Source: a virus. Taken from it: 21,287 bases of DNA. Where the stretch lies: positions 1 through 21,287 of the IMG/VR virus record IMGVR_UViG_3300018411_000079, one strand, 5' to 3'. The notes under the pieces were generated by a model, which was not told where the DNA came from, did no database searches, and saw nothing but the letters and a program-made list of their open reading frames with translations. A program made the translations under genes and the position numbers. Below, piece after piece: positions 14,284-21,287 of this stretch; the stretch's first letter is position 1; each line of letters opens with the position of its first letter.

Positions 14284-14636
14284 TATCTGGTCCTCACTGA
14301 TTGCCAGATTTGCTCGATGGGGCCGGTGATCTCCTCCATCTCCTCGATCTGCAATTCGGCGTTCTCATAGATGGGGGGCATCAGGATCTTGTCGCCCCTG
14401 GCCAGGGTGATCTGCAGGGTGGCCAGCTCCTCCATGTTGAACACCAGTCGGTCCTGGGTCTCCAGCATCTGGGCGTATCCACCGTCGGACAGCTCGCCTC
14501 GTAGCGCCTGCTTGTTGTGCCAGCGCACTGTCACCGCCTTAGTCTCGCCGGTCAGTGCGCTAGTCCAGGTCGCAGGTACAGATAGGGCCCCGTGAAGGGC
14601 CCTTCTGGCGTTCGCTTTTATCTCAGCGATCCCCAT
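14283..14636 (-). CDS. Head-tail connector protein, in the gpFII position
   Basis: A 117-residue protein, the same length as lambda gpFII, sitting between the gpFI-position gene and the gpZ-like gene. Strand-rich blocks such as AVTVRWHNKQALRGELSDGGY, RLVFNMEELATLQITLARGDKILMPP split around a turn, and a C-terminal GPIEQIWQSVRTR fit a small beta-sandwich connector of the kind found at the head-tail interface. The sequence itself is not close to gpFII as I remember it, so the role rests on order, size and predicted fold. The start ATG lies 3 nt after the previous stop and has no clear ribosome site, suggesting translational coupling; its TAA overlaps the next ATG (TAATG). Confidence 0.65.
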   Translation of the reverse strand: MGIAEIKANARRALHGALSVPATWTSALTGETKAVTVRWHNKQALRGELSDGGYAQMLETQDRLVFNMEELATLQITLARGDKILMPPIYENAELQIEEMEEITGPIEQIWQSVRTR

Positions 14637-14639
14637 GGA

Positions 14640-14999
14640 TCACAGCTCGTCATCGGCGCTGGTGCTGCCTTTGCCCTTGCCGCCGGCCTTGGCTTTGGCC
14701 TTGGCTTCGGCTTCGGCCTTGGCTTCGGCTTCGGCCTTGGCTTCTGCTTCGGCCCGGGCGGCTTCTTCGGCCTTGGCTTCTGCTTCGGCGCGGGCGGCCT
14801 CTTCGGTTTTGTGAGGACGGTTCGCTGCTACCCACTTGTCCGCCTCGGCTTCGGTCACAGTGACCAAGCAAAGCGGGTTGATGCGTTCGATTTTCTTGAG
14901 CTCATCCTCGGTCAGCTCGACCACGGTATTGGGCTCAATGACGGTGCGCTTGCCGGCACGTACAAGGTGCAGGGCGCCGGTTGTTTTACGGATCGGCAT
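14640..14999 (-). CDS. Small phage protein with AEAEAK repeats, in the gpFI position
   Basis: A 119-residue protein between the capsid gene and the connector genes, where lambda carries gpFI. The first ~65 residues look like a small folded domain (TGALHLVRAGKRTVIEPN, then TVVELTEDELKKIERIN and a VTVTEAEADKW helix). Residues about 66-105 are an almost pure Ala/Glu/Lys tract with AEAEAK units, expected to be one long charged helix, ending in a Gly/Lys-rich and acidic tail (DDEL). The N-terminal domain type occurs in head gene clusters of other phages as far as I recall, but I cannot name its function. GpFI in lambda helps packaging by aiding terminase-prohead contact; extending that to this protein is inference from position. 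Start ATG 14999 has a GGAG site 9 nt upstream. Confidence 0.7.
   Translation of the reverse strand: MPIRKTTGALHLVRAGKRTVIEPNTVVELTEDELKKIERINPLCLVTVTEAEADKWVAANRPHKTEEAARAEAEAKAEEAARAEAEAKAEAEAKAEAEAKAKAKAGGKGKGSTSADDEL
14686..14810 (-). repeat. 18-bp (six-codon) tandem repeats encoding AEAEAK
   Basis: The plus strand shows repeats of ggccttggcttcggcttc and close variants. On the coding strand they give the hexapeptide AEAEAK and relatives (AEAKAEEAARAEAEAKAEAE). The near-identity of adjacent copies points to recent slippage or unequal recombination, so the helix length is likely to vary among relatives. Confidence 0.8.
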
Positions 15000-15020
15000 G
15001 TAGGATCTCCTGGTAATAGG

Positions 15021-15042
15021 AAATGCCCGGTTTCCCGGGCAT
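15021..15042 (-). terminator. Hairpin after the major capsid gene (weak terminator or mRNA 3'-end stabiliser)
   Basis: On the minus strand, 6 nt after the capsid stop codon, there is a perfect 8-bp stem ATGCCCGG / CCGGGCAT with a GAAA (GNRA-type) loop. Only three T residues follow the stem, so full termination is unlikely. It fits better a partial terminator or a structure that protects the 3' end of capsid mRNA. It lies in the 49-bp gap before the next gene, upstream of that gene's GGAG ribosome site. Confidence 0.5.
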
Positions 15043-15048
15043 CAGGGT

Positions 15049-16092
15049 TTACGCCAAGATCAGGAAAGAGGCGTTGGGATCACCGGGGACCATCAGCGGC
15101 GCACTCTGAGTCATCAGATACTCCACGCTGGGGTCGTCACTCTTCCAGTTTTTGGGGTAGTTCATCATCGGCTGATAGCCTGCGTCGGCGTCCATGATGG
15201 CACCGAAGCAGCGCACACCATCGATGGCCGGGCTGATGCCGTGGACGCTGTTCTGCGGCTGCAGGTACTGGCTGGTGCCGTCGGCCGCCGTGTATTTCTG
15301 GGTGTTCAGGAAGAAGTCCAGACGACCGCCGCCCTCACTGCCGGAGATAGAGCCCAGGTATTCCACGCCCTCGAAGCCATCCCAGCGCTTGGTGACTTCG
15401 CTGCGGGAGCCGCCCTGGTTCTTGTCCATCAGGTCCTTGAGGGTGGCTTTCTCTGCCGCATAGAACATGTCCCAGGCTTCCTGCCCGAAGAGGATCTGGG
15501 AGATGGTTACCCCTGCCATCGACTTGTCATTGGCGTTCTTGCGAGCGGCATAGATGTCTTTCAGCGGGGTGGGGGTGGCACCTGCCGACCAGTCGGTGGT
15601 GACGGTCAGAGACGGGTCACGGCCGAAGTCGACGCGGGTTTTCGGGTAGTCTTCGCCTTCGACGTCGACATAACCGAACAGCGCAGCTTGGGCGGCCATC
15701 CACTCACAACGGTTTTCAACCATGGTCTTCTGGACCCGCAGCAGGTGGGTTACCACTGCAGCGCGACGCTGGGCCAGGGTCTTGGTGCCGGTACCCGGCT
15801 GCTCGCCCGGCTGTACCGGGATGATCAGGGTCGGGTCGACCACATGCTTGGGCTTGACGTAAGCCGGGGAGAAGGATTCACGACGGAAGCCCTTCTCGCG
15901 GATCACGCGGCCTTGCACGTTGGGCGCGACGAACGGAGCGAGGCGCTTGTAGTTCACAGAGACTTTGTCGAAGGCGATTTTGTCTTCTTCAAAGTTGATC
16001 TGGCGACCAAAGAAGGTCAGGTAAAACGCGGGCAGCGTTTTGAATTGCTGCTGGACTTCAACCAGCTTAACGGTGGGGTACAGACCTGCCAT
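15049..16092 (-). CDS. Major capsid protein, lambda gpE family
   Basis: A 347-residue shell protein (lambda gpE is 341), HK97-fold by family. Supporting blocks are the N-terminal FKTLPAFYLTFFGRQINFEEDKIAFDKV, which is characteristic of gpE-type capsids, VSVNYKRLAPFVAPNVQGRV, RESFSPAYVKPKHVVDP and VENRCEWMAAQAALFG, and a C-terminal half with YLGSISGSEGGGRLDFFLNTQKY and the ending SFLILA. The gene directly follows the decoration gene (10-bp gap) with an AGGAG ribosome site 6 nt before the ATG. A stable hairpin lies just after its stop codon. It is full length with no sign of a maturation cleavage site that I can identify. Confidence 0.95.
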   Translation of the reverse strand: MAGLYPTVKLVEVQQQFKTLPAFYLTFFGRQINFEEDKIAFDKVSVNYKRLAPFVAPNVQGRVIREKGFRRESFSPAYVKPKHVVDPTLIIPVQPGEQPGTGTKTLAQRRAAVVTHLLRVQKTMVENRCEWMAAQAALFGYVDVEGEDYPKTRVDFGRDPSLTVTTDWSAGATPTPLKDIYAARKNANDKSMAGVTISQILFGQEAWDMFYAAEKATLKDLMDKNQGGSRSEVTKRWDGFEGVEYLGSISGSEGGGRLDFFLNTQKYTAADGTSQYLQPQNSVHGISPAIDGVRCFGAIMDADAGYQPMMNYPKNWKSDDPSVEYLMTQSAPLMVPGDPNASFLILA

Positions 16093-16102
16093 TGATGACT
16101 CC

Positions 16103-16483
16103 TTACAGAACAGTGCCGACGCGGACTTCGGTACCGCGCATGGCAGTCCGGCGTTCCTCGAGGGTATCTAGTGCGGCAGGCCACACCAGGGCTTCGTGAT
16201 TCAGGAAAGCGCTGGTGTAACCAGAGACTTTCCCGCCGTTGGCAAGGGTCACTGCATAGCAGGTGACACCGATCGCCTTGTTGGTGCTGTCAACAGCGGC
16301 CGGATCCAGCTTCACGGCGGCCCCGGCGGCGTTCTGGGCGAACACCTCATATTGCGCGAGGTCTGCACCGACGGTGAAACTCTCGGTGACGATCTCTTTC
16401 TCGCCAGCGAAGAGGTGGACCGGCTCATAGGAGCCGAGGCTTTCGTTCCCTGCCATCTGGAAGGGGGGATTTACGTTGGGCAT
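16103..16483 (-). CDS. Head decoration protein, lambda gpD family
   Basis: A 126-residue protein (lambda gpD is 110) between protease and major capsid gene, as in lambda. GpD-family trimers bind the outside of the expanded capsid at the three-fold positions and stabilise it against internal DNA pressure. Features typical of the family are a disordered N-terminus, the block FTVGADLAQYEVFAQNAAG, a DSTNKAIGVTCYAV strand region and GKVSGYTSAFLNHEALVWPA followed by ERRTAMRGTEVRVGTVL at the end. A good ribosome site (AAGGAG, 7 nt before ATG) overlaps the stop codon of the protease gene, so strong translation is expected, as needed for a capsid-stoichiometric protein. Confidence 0.9.
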   Translation of the reverse strand: MPNVNPPFQMAGNESLGSYEPVHLFAGEKEIVTESFTVGADLAQYEVFAQNAAGAAVKLDPAAVDSTNKAIGVTCYAVTLANGGKVSGYTSAFLNHEALVWPAALDTLEERRTAMRGTEVRVGTVL

Positions 16484-16493
16484 GTCGAGCTCC

Positions 16494-16913
16494 TTATTTC
16501 TTGTCGAACTTGTAGCCGGTCTGCGCCGAGTAAGCGGACATCAGCTCGTCTGCCTGATCTTTTTCCGCGTCCTGGCCGGACGCTGCGGCGTCAGCCCCGA
16601 CATTCGGATGGTCGCCTTGGTCCATGGCAGTCTGGAAATTGGTGGTCGCGGCGGCGGTGGTGGTGGTCACAGCCGGGGCGGTAGTGGTCGCGGCGGTAGT
16701 GGTCGCGGCGGTGGTGACAACCGGAGCGACAGCAGCTTCGGTCGCGGACGCGGACAGGATGGCGGTCGCGTCTGCAGCACTCATGCTGGTGTTGAAAGCC
16801 AGATGGTTTGCCAGCTTGGAGCGGCCGGTGGCATGTTCGCAGGTCGTGATAGCCGAGATGCGATCGCGCTCTGCTTTCTGGACCTCCGCTTGTTCCTCGG
16901 GAGTGAATGGCAT
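16494..16913 (-). CDS. Putative nested scaffold protein (Nu3-like), internal in-frame start within the protease gene
   Basis: Met299 of the protease (ATG at 16911-16913 on the plus-strand numbering) is preceded by AGGGGA, with AGGGG ending 8 nt before the ATG, a reasonable ribosome binding site inside the gene. Starting there gives a 139-residue protein that begins MPFTPEEQAEVQKAERDR, then has an Ala/Thr-rich linker and an acidic C-terminus. In lambda, the capsid scaffold Nu3 is made from an in-frame internal start in gene C and covers its C-terminal third, so this is the expected place for a scaffold gene, and no separate scaffold gene is present in the window. The start is inferred from sequence and context alone. 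Confidence 0.5.
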   Translation of the reverse strand: MPFTPEEQAEVQKAERDRISAITTCEHATGRSKLANHLAFNTSMSAADATAILSASATEAAVAPVVTTAATTTAATTTAPAVTTTTAAATTNFQTAMDQGDHPNVGADAAASGQDAEKDQADELMSAYSAQTGYKFDKK

Positions 16914-17807
16914 CAGGTTTTCCCCTGTTTCAGTGGTAGAAGTGCTGCCGCCCGACAGAATTACGCGGATGGCTTCCATTGGCGATGCTACACCATCGAT
17001 AAGGCCTAATTCCAGTGCGGCGTCGGCATTATAGCAACGGGCCTGGGTATCGATGACAGTTTTCACGTCCATATTGCGATTTTGGGCCACCAGGGTGGTG
17101 AATCGGTCATAGGTGTGGCCGATGCTCGCCTCGATGCTGGCGCGGGCGTCGTCGCTCAATTCCTCAAACGGGTTGCCCTGGACTTTGTGGTCGCCCTTGT
17201 GGAGCAGGGTGATCTTGACGCCGAAGTTATCCAGCATCTTGGAGACGTCTACGTGCATGGAGAGGACGCCGATCGACCCTGCCCCGCCTGACGGAGTGAC
17301 GATGATCTGGTCGCACCCGCTCGCTATGGCGAAACAGGCGCTGTAACAGTTGGAGTCGACGATGGCCGTGGAGGGCTTGATGCCCCGCATCTCGAAGGAC
17401 TCCTGGGCGAACTCCATGCACCCCGCCGCCTCCCCGCCGCCGGAGTTGCAATCATAAATGATGTGCTTGACGTCCGGGTCCTGCATGGCCGCCTCGCGCT
17501 GGCGGCGGAGGAAGGAGTAGCCGGTCACGTAGCCGTAGCAGGCCCCGAAGCGGTTCAACAGGGTGCCGTGGACCGGGATCACCGCCAGCCCGTCCTGGAA
17601 GGCGAACGGCTTGGATTGGGTGTTGGGGTTGAACCCGTAGGCCTCGCACAGGGCGGTCATGACCTCTTTTGCCCGAACCTGGGCGCTCGCCTCATCCTCT
17701 GCCGCCAGCTTGGACAGATCCTGGGCGATGCTGGTCATGTGCCCCGCCACCATGATCGGGTTGAGAGAAAGCCGCTGAATGGCGTTGGTCGCGGATGTCA
17801 GGCTCAT
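16494..17807 (-). CDS. Prohead protease, S49 (SppA-like) family, with scaffold-like C-terminus
   Basis: A 437-residue counterpart of lambda gpC. The N-terminal ~290 residues form an S49 serine peptidase: an N-terminal helical part, GLAVIPVHGTLL near residue 73, YDCNSGGG (residues 118-125), the SNCYSACFAIASGCD segment whose S156 is the likely nucleophile, GGAGSIGV (174-181), and LLHKGDHKVQGNPF, whose K208 is the likely general base of the Ser/Lys dyad. From about residue 299 the protein changes to a polar scaffold-like region: charged helix (PEEQAEVQKAERDR), an Ala/Thr-rich linker and an acidic tail ending YKFDKK. In lambda the same layout lets gpC and the nested scaffold Nu3 share a C-terminus. 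Start ATG 17807 overlaps the portal stop; its TAA stop runs into the AAGGAG ribosome site of the decoration gene. Confidence 0.92.
   Translation of the reverse strand: MSLTSATNAIQRLSLNPIMVAGHMTSIAQDLSKLAAEDEASAQVRAKEVMTALCEAYGFNPNTQSKPFAFQDGLAVIPVHGTLLNRFGACYGYVTGYSFLRRQREAAMQDPDVKHIIYDCNSGGGEAAGCMEFAQESFEMRGIKPSTAIVDSNCYSACFAIASGCDQIIVTPSGGAGSIGVLSMHVDVSKMLDNFGVKITLLHKGDHKVQGNPFEELSDDARASIEASIGHTYDRFTTLVAQNRNMDVKTVIDTQARCYNADAALELGLIDGVASPMEAIRVILSGGSTSTTETGENLMPFTPEEQAEVQKAERDRISAITTCEHATGRSKLANHLAFNTSMSAADATAILSASATEAAVAPVVTTAATTTAATTTAPAVTTTTAAATTNFQTAMDQGDHPNVGADAAASGQDAEKDQADELMSAYSAQTGYKFDKK
16640..16745 (-). repeat. Ala/Thr codon-rich short tandem repeat in the protease/scaffold gene
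   Basis: GCN/ACN codons repeat in this stretch, including two adjacent copies of a 15-bp unit (plus-strand gcggtagtggtcgcg) and several imperfect ones. They encode a linker of Ala, Thr and Val (for example TTAATTTAPAVTTTTAAATT) between the charged helix and the acidic tail of the scaffold-like part. Such a linker is probably flexible and may vary in length between relatives. Confidence 0.75.
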
Positions 17808-19468
17808 TGTTCGTCTTCCTTCTGTTTGTCTTGTTCGTCGGTGGCGGTTTGTGCCGCCGGCTTGGATGGGTCGGCTGGTGGCGGGTCGATGCCGAGGCGT
17901 TTCCGCATTTTCTGCTCCCGGGCGATCTGCTTCAAGTTGTCCCGCCAGTCGGTGCCGAGTCGCGCGCTCTCCATCTCCAGGGTGGAGAGGTTGCTGTTCA
18001 TCCGCTTGATCGCGGCGTCCGTCTCTTTCCCTTCATCTATCTGACCGCGTGACGCGCCGATCCAATCACAGGCGCTGATGGCCTCCTTCACGATCGGTTT
18101 GTAGAACTCATCGGGGGTCATGTTGCCGGGGAGCGGCAGGGTGCCGGCCTGGATCTCCTCCTCCAGCCAGAGGGTGTAAACCTCCGTTGCGAACCGGTCC
18201 GCGACCATCTTCTTTCGGCTCATCATGAACTTCCAGGTCTCCGCCATGGTGGCTCGAGCGCTGGAATAGTTGGTCTGCGAGTAGTCGCGGCTCAGTTGCT
18301 CGTATGACAGGCCGAGGCCGGTGGCGATGTGCCGCAAAAGGCTGGCCTCAAACTCGGTACCGACGCCGCCGGGGGTGCCCATGGGTTTGAGGTTCAGTTT
18401 CGTGCCCGGGAACAGGTGGGGCATCTTCACCCCGTCGACTGCGATGTTCTTGGCTGACGCCAGATAGGAATTCATCGCCGTGAGGTATTCCCCCAGCATC
18501 CCGGCCATAGGGGTAGCGCCGTCCAGGCTCTGCCCTGCCCCCATTGACGCATAGATCATGTCGCTGGGGAGGTCGGACTCGACCACGGCGGCATAACTGG
18601 CGTTGACGACGGCGTTCTGCAAGGTGATCTCACTGAATCGCTTGGTCATCCTCATGTCTTTCAAGACGCTGACCATCTCAGAGATGCCCCGGGATTGGCT
18701 GGGGTTCATCTGCTCCAGGATATGGATGACCTGCTTGCGTCCCCACGGCTTGGTCGCCGGTACGTATTTCCATATCCAGGCGTTCTCCATATTGAAGATT
18801 TCGCCGGGGTAGGTGGACTTGATGTAGTAGCCGAGGGGTGCCCCGTAGGTCGGATCTATGCGGACCCCGCTGCGCAGAGTGGCATTGTCGGCCTCACCTT
18901 GCGGGTTGCTCAGGCGGAACGGGGACACCATCTGGATCGCGGTCCTGCAGGGGCGTCGGGGGTCCTTGATCCACTCCGCCGTTGCCAGCACTTCCCCGTG
19001 AACGAAATACACCCCGATGGCAAGGCGCACCATGCTGGTCAGAGTGTTCATCCGGGCGGCGTCCAGCCAGTTATTCGGGCTGTCTGCAATGAGGTTGAAA
19101 CGGGACTCCACCGCCACCTGGAACTCGTCCGCCCACTCGTCGGTCGCTCCATATCCCAGGAGCGCTTCGACGTTGGGCTTGGCGTTGAGCCGGTAGACTG
19201 CCCCGACGATCGAGTCTTTGTGTGTGGCGCTGGCCCCGCGCATCATGCCGATGTTCTGGACGGCGTCGCTGGTGCGGGCGTCGGCCATCTCCTTGTCGGC
19301 GGCTATCTGCTGGTCAGGGGAGATGATGGCCGGCTGCCATGACAGCATTTCGCGGCTCAACTTCTCCGCGCCCTCCAGGCCGCCGCCGGCCATCTTCTGG
19401 TCGTTGTTGACCACCTTATGGGTGCGGCCGTCGATGACCACGGGGATAGATCGGGCGTCTTGCTGCAT
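17804..19468 (-). CDS. Portal protein, lambda gpB family
   Basis: A 554-residue portal, close in length to lambda gpB (533). It forms the dodecameric ring at one capsid vertex through which DNA is packaged and ejected. Recognisable family blocks are the early region with DARTSDAVQNIGMMRGASATHKDSI split across residues about 63-90, the stretch SPFRLSNPQGEADNATLRSGVRIDPTYG with a following GYYIKST, and the late LGLSYEQLSRDYSQTNYSSARA region that is typical of lambda-type portals. The last 40 residues are charged and rich in D, E, K and Q, probably disordered. ATG 19468 is fixed by the TGATG overlap with the gpW-like gene, and the TGA stop overlaps the protease start (ATGA). No frameshift or truncation is visible. 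Confidence 0.95.
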   Translation of the reverse strand: MQQDARSIPVVIDGRTHKVVNNDQKMAGGGLEGAEKLSREMLSWQPAIISPDQQIAADKEMADARTSDAVQNIGMMRGASATHKDSIVGAVYRLNAKPNVEALLGYGATDEWADEFQVAVESRFNLIADSPNNWLDAARMNTLTSMVRLAIGVYFVHGEVLATAEWIKDPRRPCRTAIQMVSPFRLSNPQGEADNATLRSGVRIDPTYGAPLGYYIKSTYPGEIFNMENAWIWKYVPATKPWGRKQVIHILEQMNPSQSRGISEMVSVLKDMRMTKRFSEITLQNAVVNASYAAVVESDLPSDMIYASMGAGQSLDGATPMAGMLGEYLTAMNSYLASAKNIAVDGVKMPHLFPGTKLNLKPMGTPGGVGTEFEASLLRHIATGLGLSYEQLSRDYSQTNYSSARATMAETWKFMMSRKKMVADRFATEVYTLWLEEEIQAGTLPLPGNMTPDEFYKPIVKEAISACDWIGASRGQIDEGKETDAAIKRMNSNLSTLEMESARLGTDWRDNLKQIAREQKMRKRLGIDPPPADPSKPAAQTATDEQDKQKEDEQ

Positions 19469-19704
19469 CAGAATGTGAACCTCGCCGGGCCGGTTACCGC
19501 TTGAGCGCAGCCGGTGGGGCTATTGAGCAGCGATAACAGGGATTGGATATAGGCCTGCAGCCGGGAGGCATTGGCCGCCGTGTATTCGACCCTTTCGCCG
19601 TTCTGGTCGACGAACACCCGGACTTGTTGGCCAAGCATCAGGTCGTGATACGCTTTTTGCGCTTCTGCTAGTTTTTGTTTGATGGTCTCTTTGTCGCAGG
19701 TCAT
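19468..19704 (-). CDS. gpW-like head-tail joining protein
   Basis: A 78-residue protein between terminase and portal, the exact position of gpW in lambda, where a 68-residue protein plugs the portal after packaging and provides the platform for tail attachment. Two predicted helices are visible (about residues 5-25, KETIKQKLAEAQKAYHDLML, and 44-62, NASRLQAYIQSLLSLL) flanking a short VRVFVDQNGERVEYT hairpin, which fits the small alpha+beta gpW fold. It starts with ATG inside the end of the terminase gene (ATGA) and its TGA stop overlaps the portal ATG (TGATG), so translation is probably coupled through all three genes. The call rests on size, predicted secondary structure and position more than on sequence identity. 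Confidence 0.82.
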   Translation of the reverse strand: MTCDKETIKQKLAEAQKAYHDLMLGQQVRVFVDQNGERVEYTAANASRLQAYIQSLLSLLNSPTGCAQAVTGPARFTF

Positions 19705-21287
19705 CCTAATGCCTCTCCGAGTTTGGCGAAATCTATTGTGGGGGCGTGGCGCTGGTTAAACCGTGTCGGTGCATCAGGTTGAATGGGTGCCATCACCAGG
19801 GCATTCGTGTCCCACTCCGTCGCCCACGCGGGCGGGTTGTCCCAGTCTACCTTCTCGATCGACAAGAGTCTCGGGCAGATACAGATCGCCTGCGCATAGT
19901 TGCACAAGTCCCAGGCTTCGTTCGAGAGCTTTTTAGGGTTCATCCAGCCTTTGTCGGTGCGCACCTCGGCACACATCTCCGAATACCAGCGCTGCGGGAG
20001 CCACTTCGGCAGGTGTACCATCCCTTTTCCTGGTTCTACCACCAGCAGGCGGCCTTCCAGGGAGTCTTTCAGCATGTTGGTGTTGATGAAGAGGATCGGG
20101 ATGTCCCCCCTGGCGGCGGATTTGTTGTCTTTCTTCTGGCTGTCAGGGTAGTTGATGGCCGTCCTGGGGGCGTTGTTGGTGTTCGCACCCTTGATGAGGA
20201 CGAAGCGGCCATGCCGGTTTTCCGCGCGCAACTGGCGATAGAAGTCATAAGCGCGGTCGGTCACCCCTGCTTTACCGCCTGAGTCACAGCCGGTGAAGCG
20301 GACGCCCATGGTGCGGCCCGACCCGTCGGCCAGGGGGTACTCTCGATCCATGACCTGCTCGGTGATCAGATCCCAGTCCTCCAGGTAGGAGGCAGGGGCC
20401 ACCGGCATCGGGTCACCATCCTCGTCCAGGCGCTTGGATTTGCGGATCTCAAAACGGTCGATGGGGATCATGTCGAACGGGCGGCCCGGCATGATGCCGG
20501 TGATCTGCACTGAGAAGCAGTTTTTCTGGACGTCGACAGTGCCCACGATGAAGCGGACGCCGGGTGGGATCATGCCTTCCGGGTAATCGGCCGCGTTGCT
20601 CATCATGGTCTCCGGGGTCCTGGTCCCTTCCACATTGGCTGGGACGTAGGGCTCCCCCATGTCGTTATTCCAGAATTTTTTCAGTGCCTCTTCGGACAGG
20701 GTCCGGTCGTACTCATCCTTTGCGTCCAGGTAGAGGTTGACCAGCTTCGGCCATGTCACGAATGCCGCCGCCGTGCCGCGCAGCCAGAAGGACGCGAACA
20801 GGGTCCGGGGCTTCTTCCCGCGCAGGCGGCCTTTCGAGTCAACGTGCATCCCGTCAGGTACCCACATCCCCCACTGTTGCATTTCGTGGCGGTCATCCGG
20901 GTGCAGAAGCGACCCGCAGTGAGGGCAGGCCATCCGTACAGTTTCGGAGATGGACTGGTTTGACCCGGCTTTCTCATCCCAGGTGAGGAGCTGGAATTTC
21001 CCCTCGAACCACTCCCAGCACTCCAGGCATGGCCAGTACCAGCGGCGGCGGTCGCCACGGTTGTAGAGGCCGACGATGCCGGTACACGGCGGGGCCTCAT
21101 GGGCGGTTTTGGCGATCCACTTCGGGTCTATGATCGGGCGGCTTGGCGACGATTCAGCGGCGCACATGGCGAAGGTGCCGAACGTGGTGGTCCGCTTAGA
21201 GGCGAGGTCGAATGCGGAGCCATCCCCGCCGATGTCGTCATCCATTCGGTCATAGTCGGTCATGAGGATCCGGCCGACCGGTCGGCC
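19701..21287 (-). CDS. Phage terminase large subunit, lambda gpA family (5' end outside window)
   Basis: This is the DNA-packaging motor and nuclease that cuts concatemeric phage DNA and pumps it into the prohead through the portal. The frame is open to the right edge; eight codons (GRPVGRIL) precede the first in-window Met at 21263, so that Met is not the true start. The hydrophobic run GRILMTDYDRMDDD looks like the Walker B region of the ATPase; the Walker A part must lie upstream, outside the window. Counting from Met 21263, a zinc-ribbon-like pair of CxxC motifs follows (C79/C82 and C113/C116), as in gpA relatives. The C-terminal nuclease half has GTVDVQ near residue 240, TGCDSGGKAG, VLIKGA, and WDLCNYAQA near the end, matching the order of lambda gpA blocks from memory. 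It overlaps the next gene by 4 nt (ATGA). The family call is firm; the missing N-terminus is a window effect. Confidence 0.95.
   Translation of the reverse strand, partial: GRPVGRILMTDYDRMDDDIGGDGSAFDLASKRTTTFGTFAMCAAESSPSRPIIDPKWIAKTAHEAPPCTGIVGLYNRGDRRRWYWPCLECWEWFEGKFQLLTWDEKAGSNQSISETVRMACPHCGSLLHPDDRHEMQQWGMWVPDGMHVDSKGRLRGKKPRTLFASFWLRGTAAAFVTWPKLVNLYLDAKDEYDRTLSEEALKKFWNNDMGEPYVPANVEGTRTPETMMSNAADYPEGMIPPGVRFIVGTVDVQKNCFSVQITGIMPGRPFDMIPIDRFEIRKSKRLDEDGDPMPVAPASYLEDWDLITEQVMDREYPLADGSGRTMGVRFTGCDSGGKAGVTDRAYDFYRQLRAENRHGRFVLIKGANTNNAPRTAINYPDSQKKDNKSAARGDIPILFINTNMLKDSLEGRLLVVEPGKGMVHLPKWLPQRWYSEMCAEVRTDKGWMNPKKLSNEAWDLCNYAQAICICPRLLSIEKVDWDNPPAWATEWDTNALVMAPIQPDAPTRFNQRHAPTIDFAKLGEALG

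Noticed and set aside
14584-14603. Inverted repeat AGGGCCC / GGGCCCT in the start of the gpFII-position gene
   Set aside because: A 7-bp GC-only stem within coding sequence and without a T tract; expected by chance in DNA of this GC content.
19701-21263. Met 21263 as the true terminase start
   Set aside because: The frame is open upstream to the edge, encodes a hydrophobic strand that continues into the Walker B-like segment, and the ATPase N-terminus would be missing.
21272-21287. Perfect 16-bp palindrome GGCCGACCGGTCGGCC at the right edge
   Set aside because: It lies within terminase codons for Gly-Arg-Pro-Val-Gly-Arg just before the Walker B-like segment; nothing links it to a site, and the window cuts off its right side.

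Overview
The window is a late structural (head and tail) module of a tailed, siphovirus-like bacteriophage or prophage. Every gene I can support lies on the minus strand, so it reads from the right end to the left. GC content is high (roughly 60% or more by eye). Spacing is tight, with many ATGA, GTGA or TGATG stop/start overlaps. Together these suggest a proteobacterial host of the Pseudomonas/Aeromonas kind, but nothing in the sequence names the host. There are no tRNA, rRNA, integrase, lysis or regulatory genes, and no CRISPR array.

Head half (21287 to about 13.2 kb): a lambda-type packaging and head order. It runs large terminase (5' end cut off by the window), gpW-like joining protein, lambda-family portal, S49 protease with a scaffold-like C-terminal part and a likely nested scaffold start, gpD-like decoration protein, gpE-like major capsid protein, a small AEAEAK-repeat protein in the gpFI position, a gpFII-position connector, a gpZ-like protein and a tail terminator in the gpU position.

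Tail half (13.2 kb to position 1): a major tail protein ending in an Ig-like domain, then the only sizeable non-coding gap (about 150 bp), which holds a strong rho-independent terminator. Next come the tail assembly chaperone pair, expressed by a predicted -1 frameshift with a dnaX-like layout, and a 1,468-residue tape measure protein. The tail tip differs from lambda: a distal-tail-like protein, a DUF2163/BR0599-type hub protein with four clustered cysteines, a 74-residue membrane-segment protein, a 77-residue unknown, and a very large central tail hub/fibre protein that runs off the left end.

Most notable points: the frameshift signal (A AAA AAG, a GAGGT Shine-Dalgarno-like element 9 nt before it and a perfect 10-bp stem 5 nt after it); the large tail hub, with a roughly 520-residue apparent insertion that looks beta-propeller-like and a C-terminal array of 14-residue (42-bp) repeats continuing past the window edge; the division of what looks like one tail-hub N-terminus between two genes; and the nested scaffold start. 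I do not see a non-phage accessory system here.
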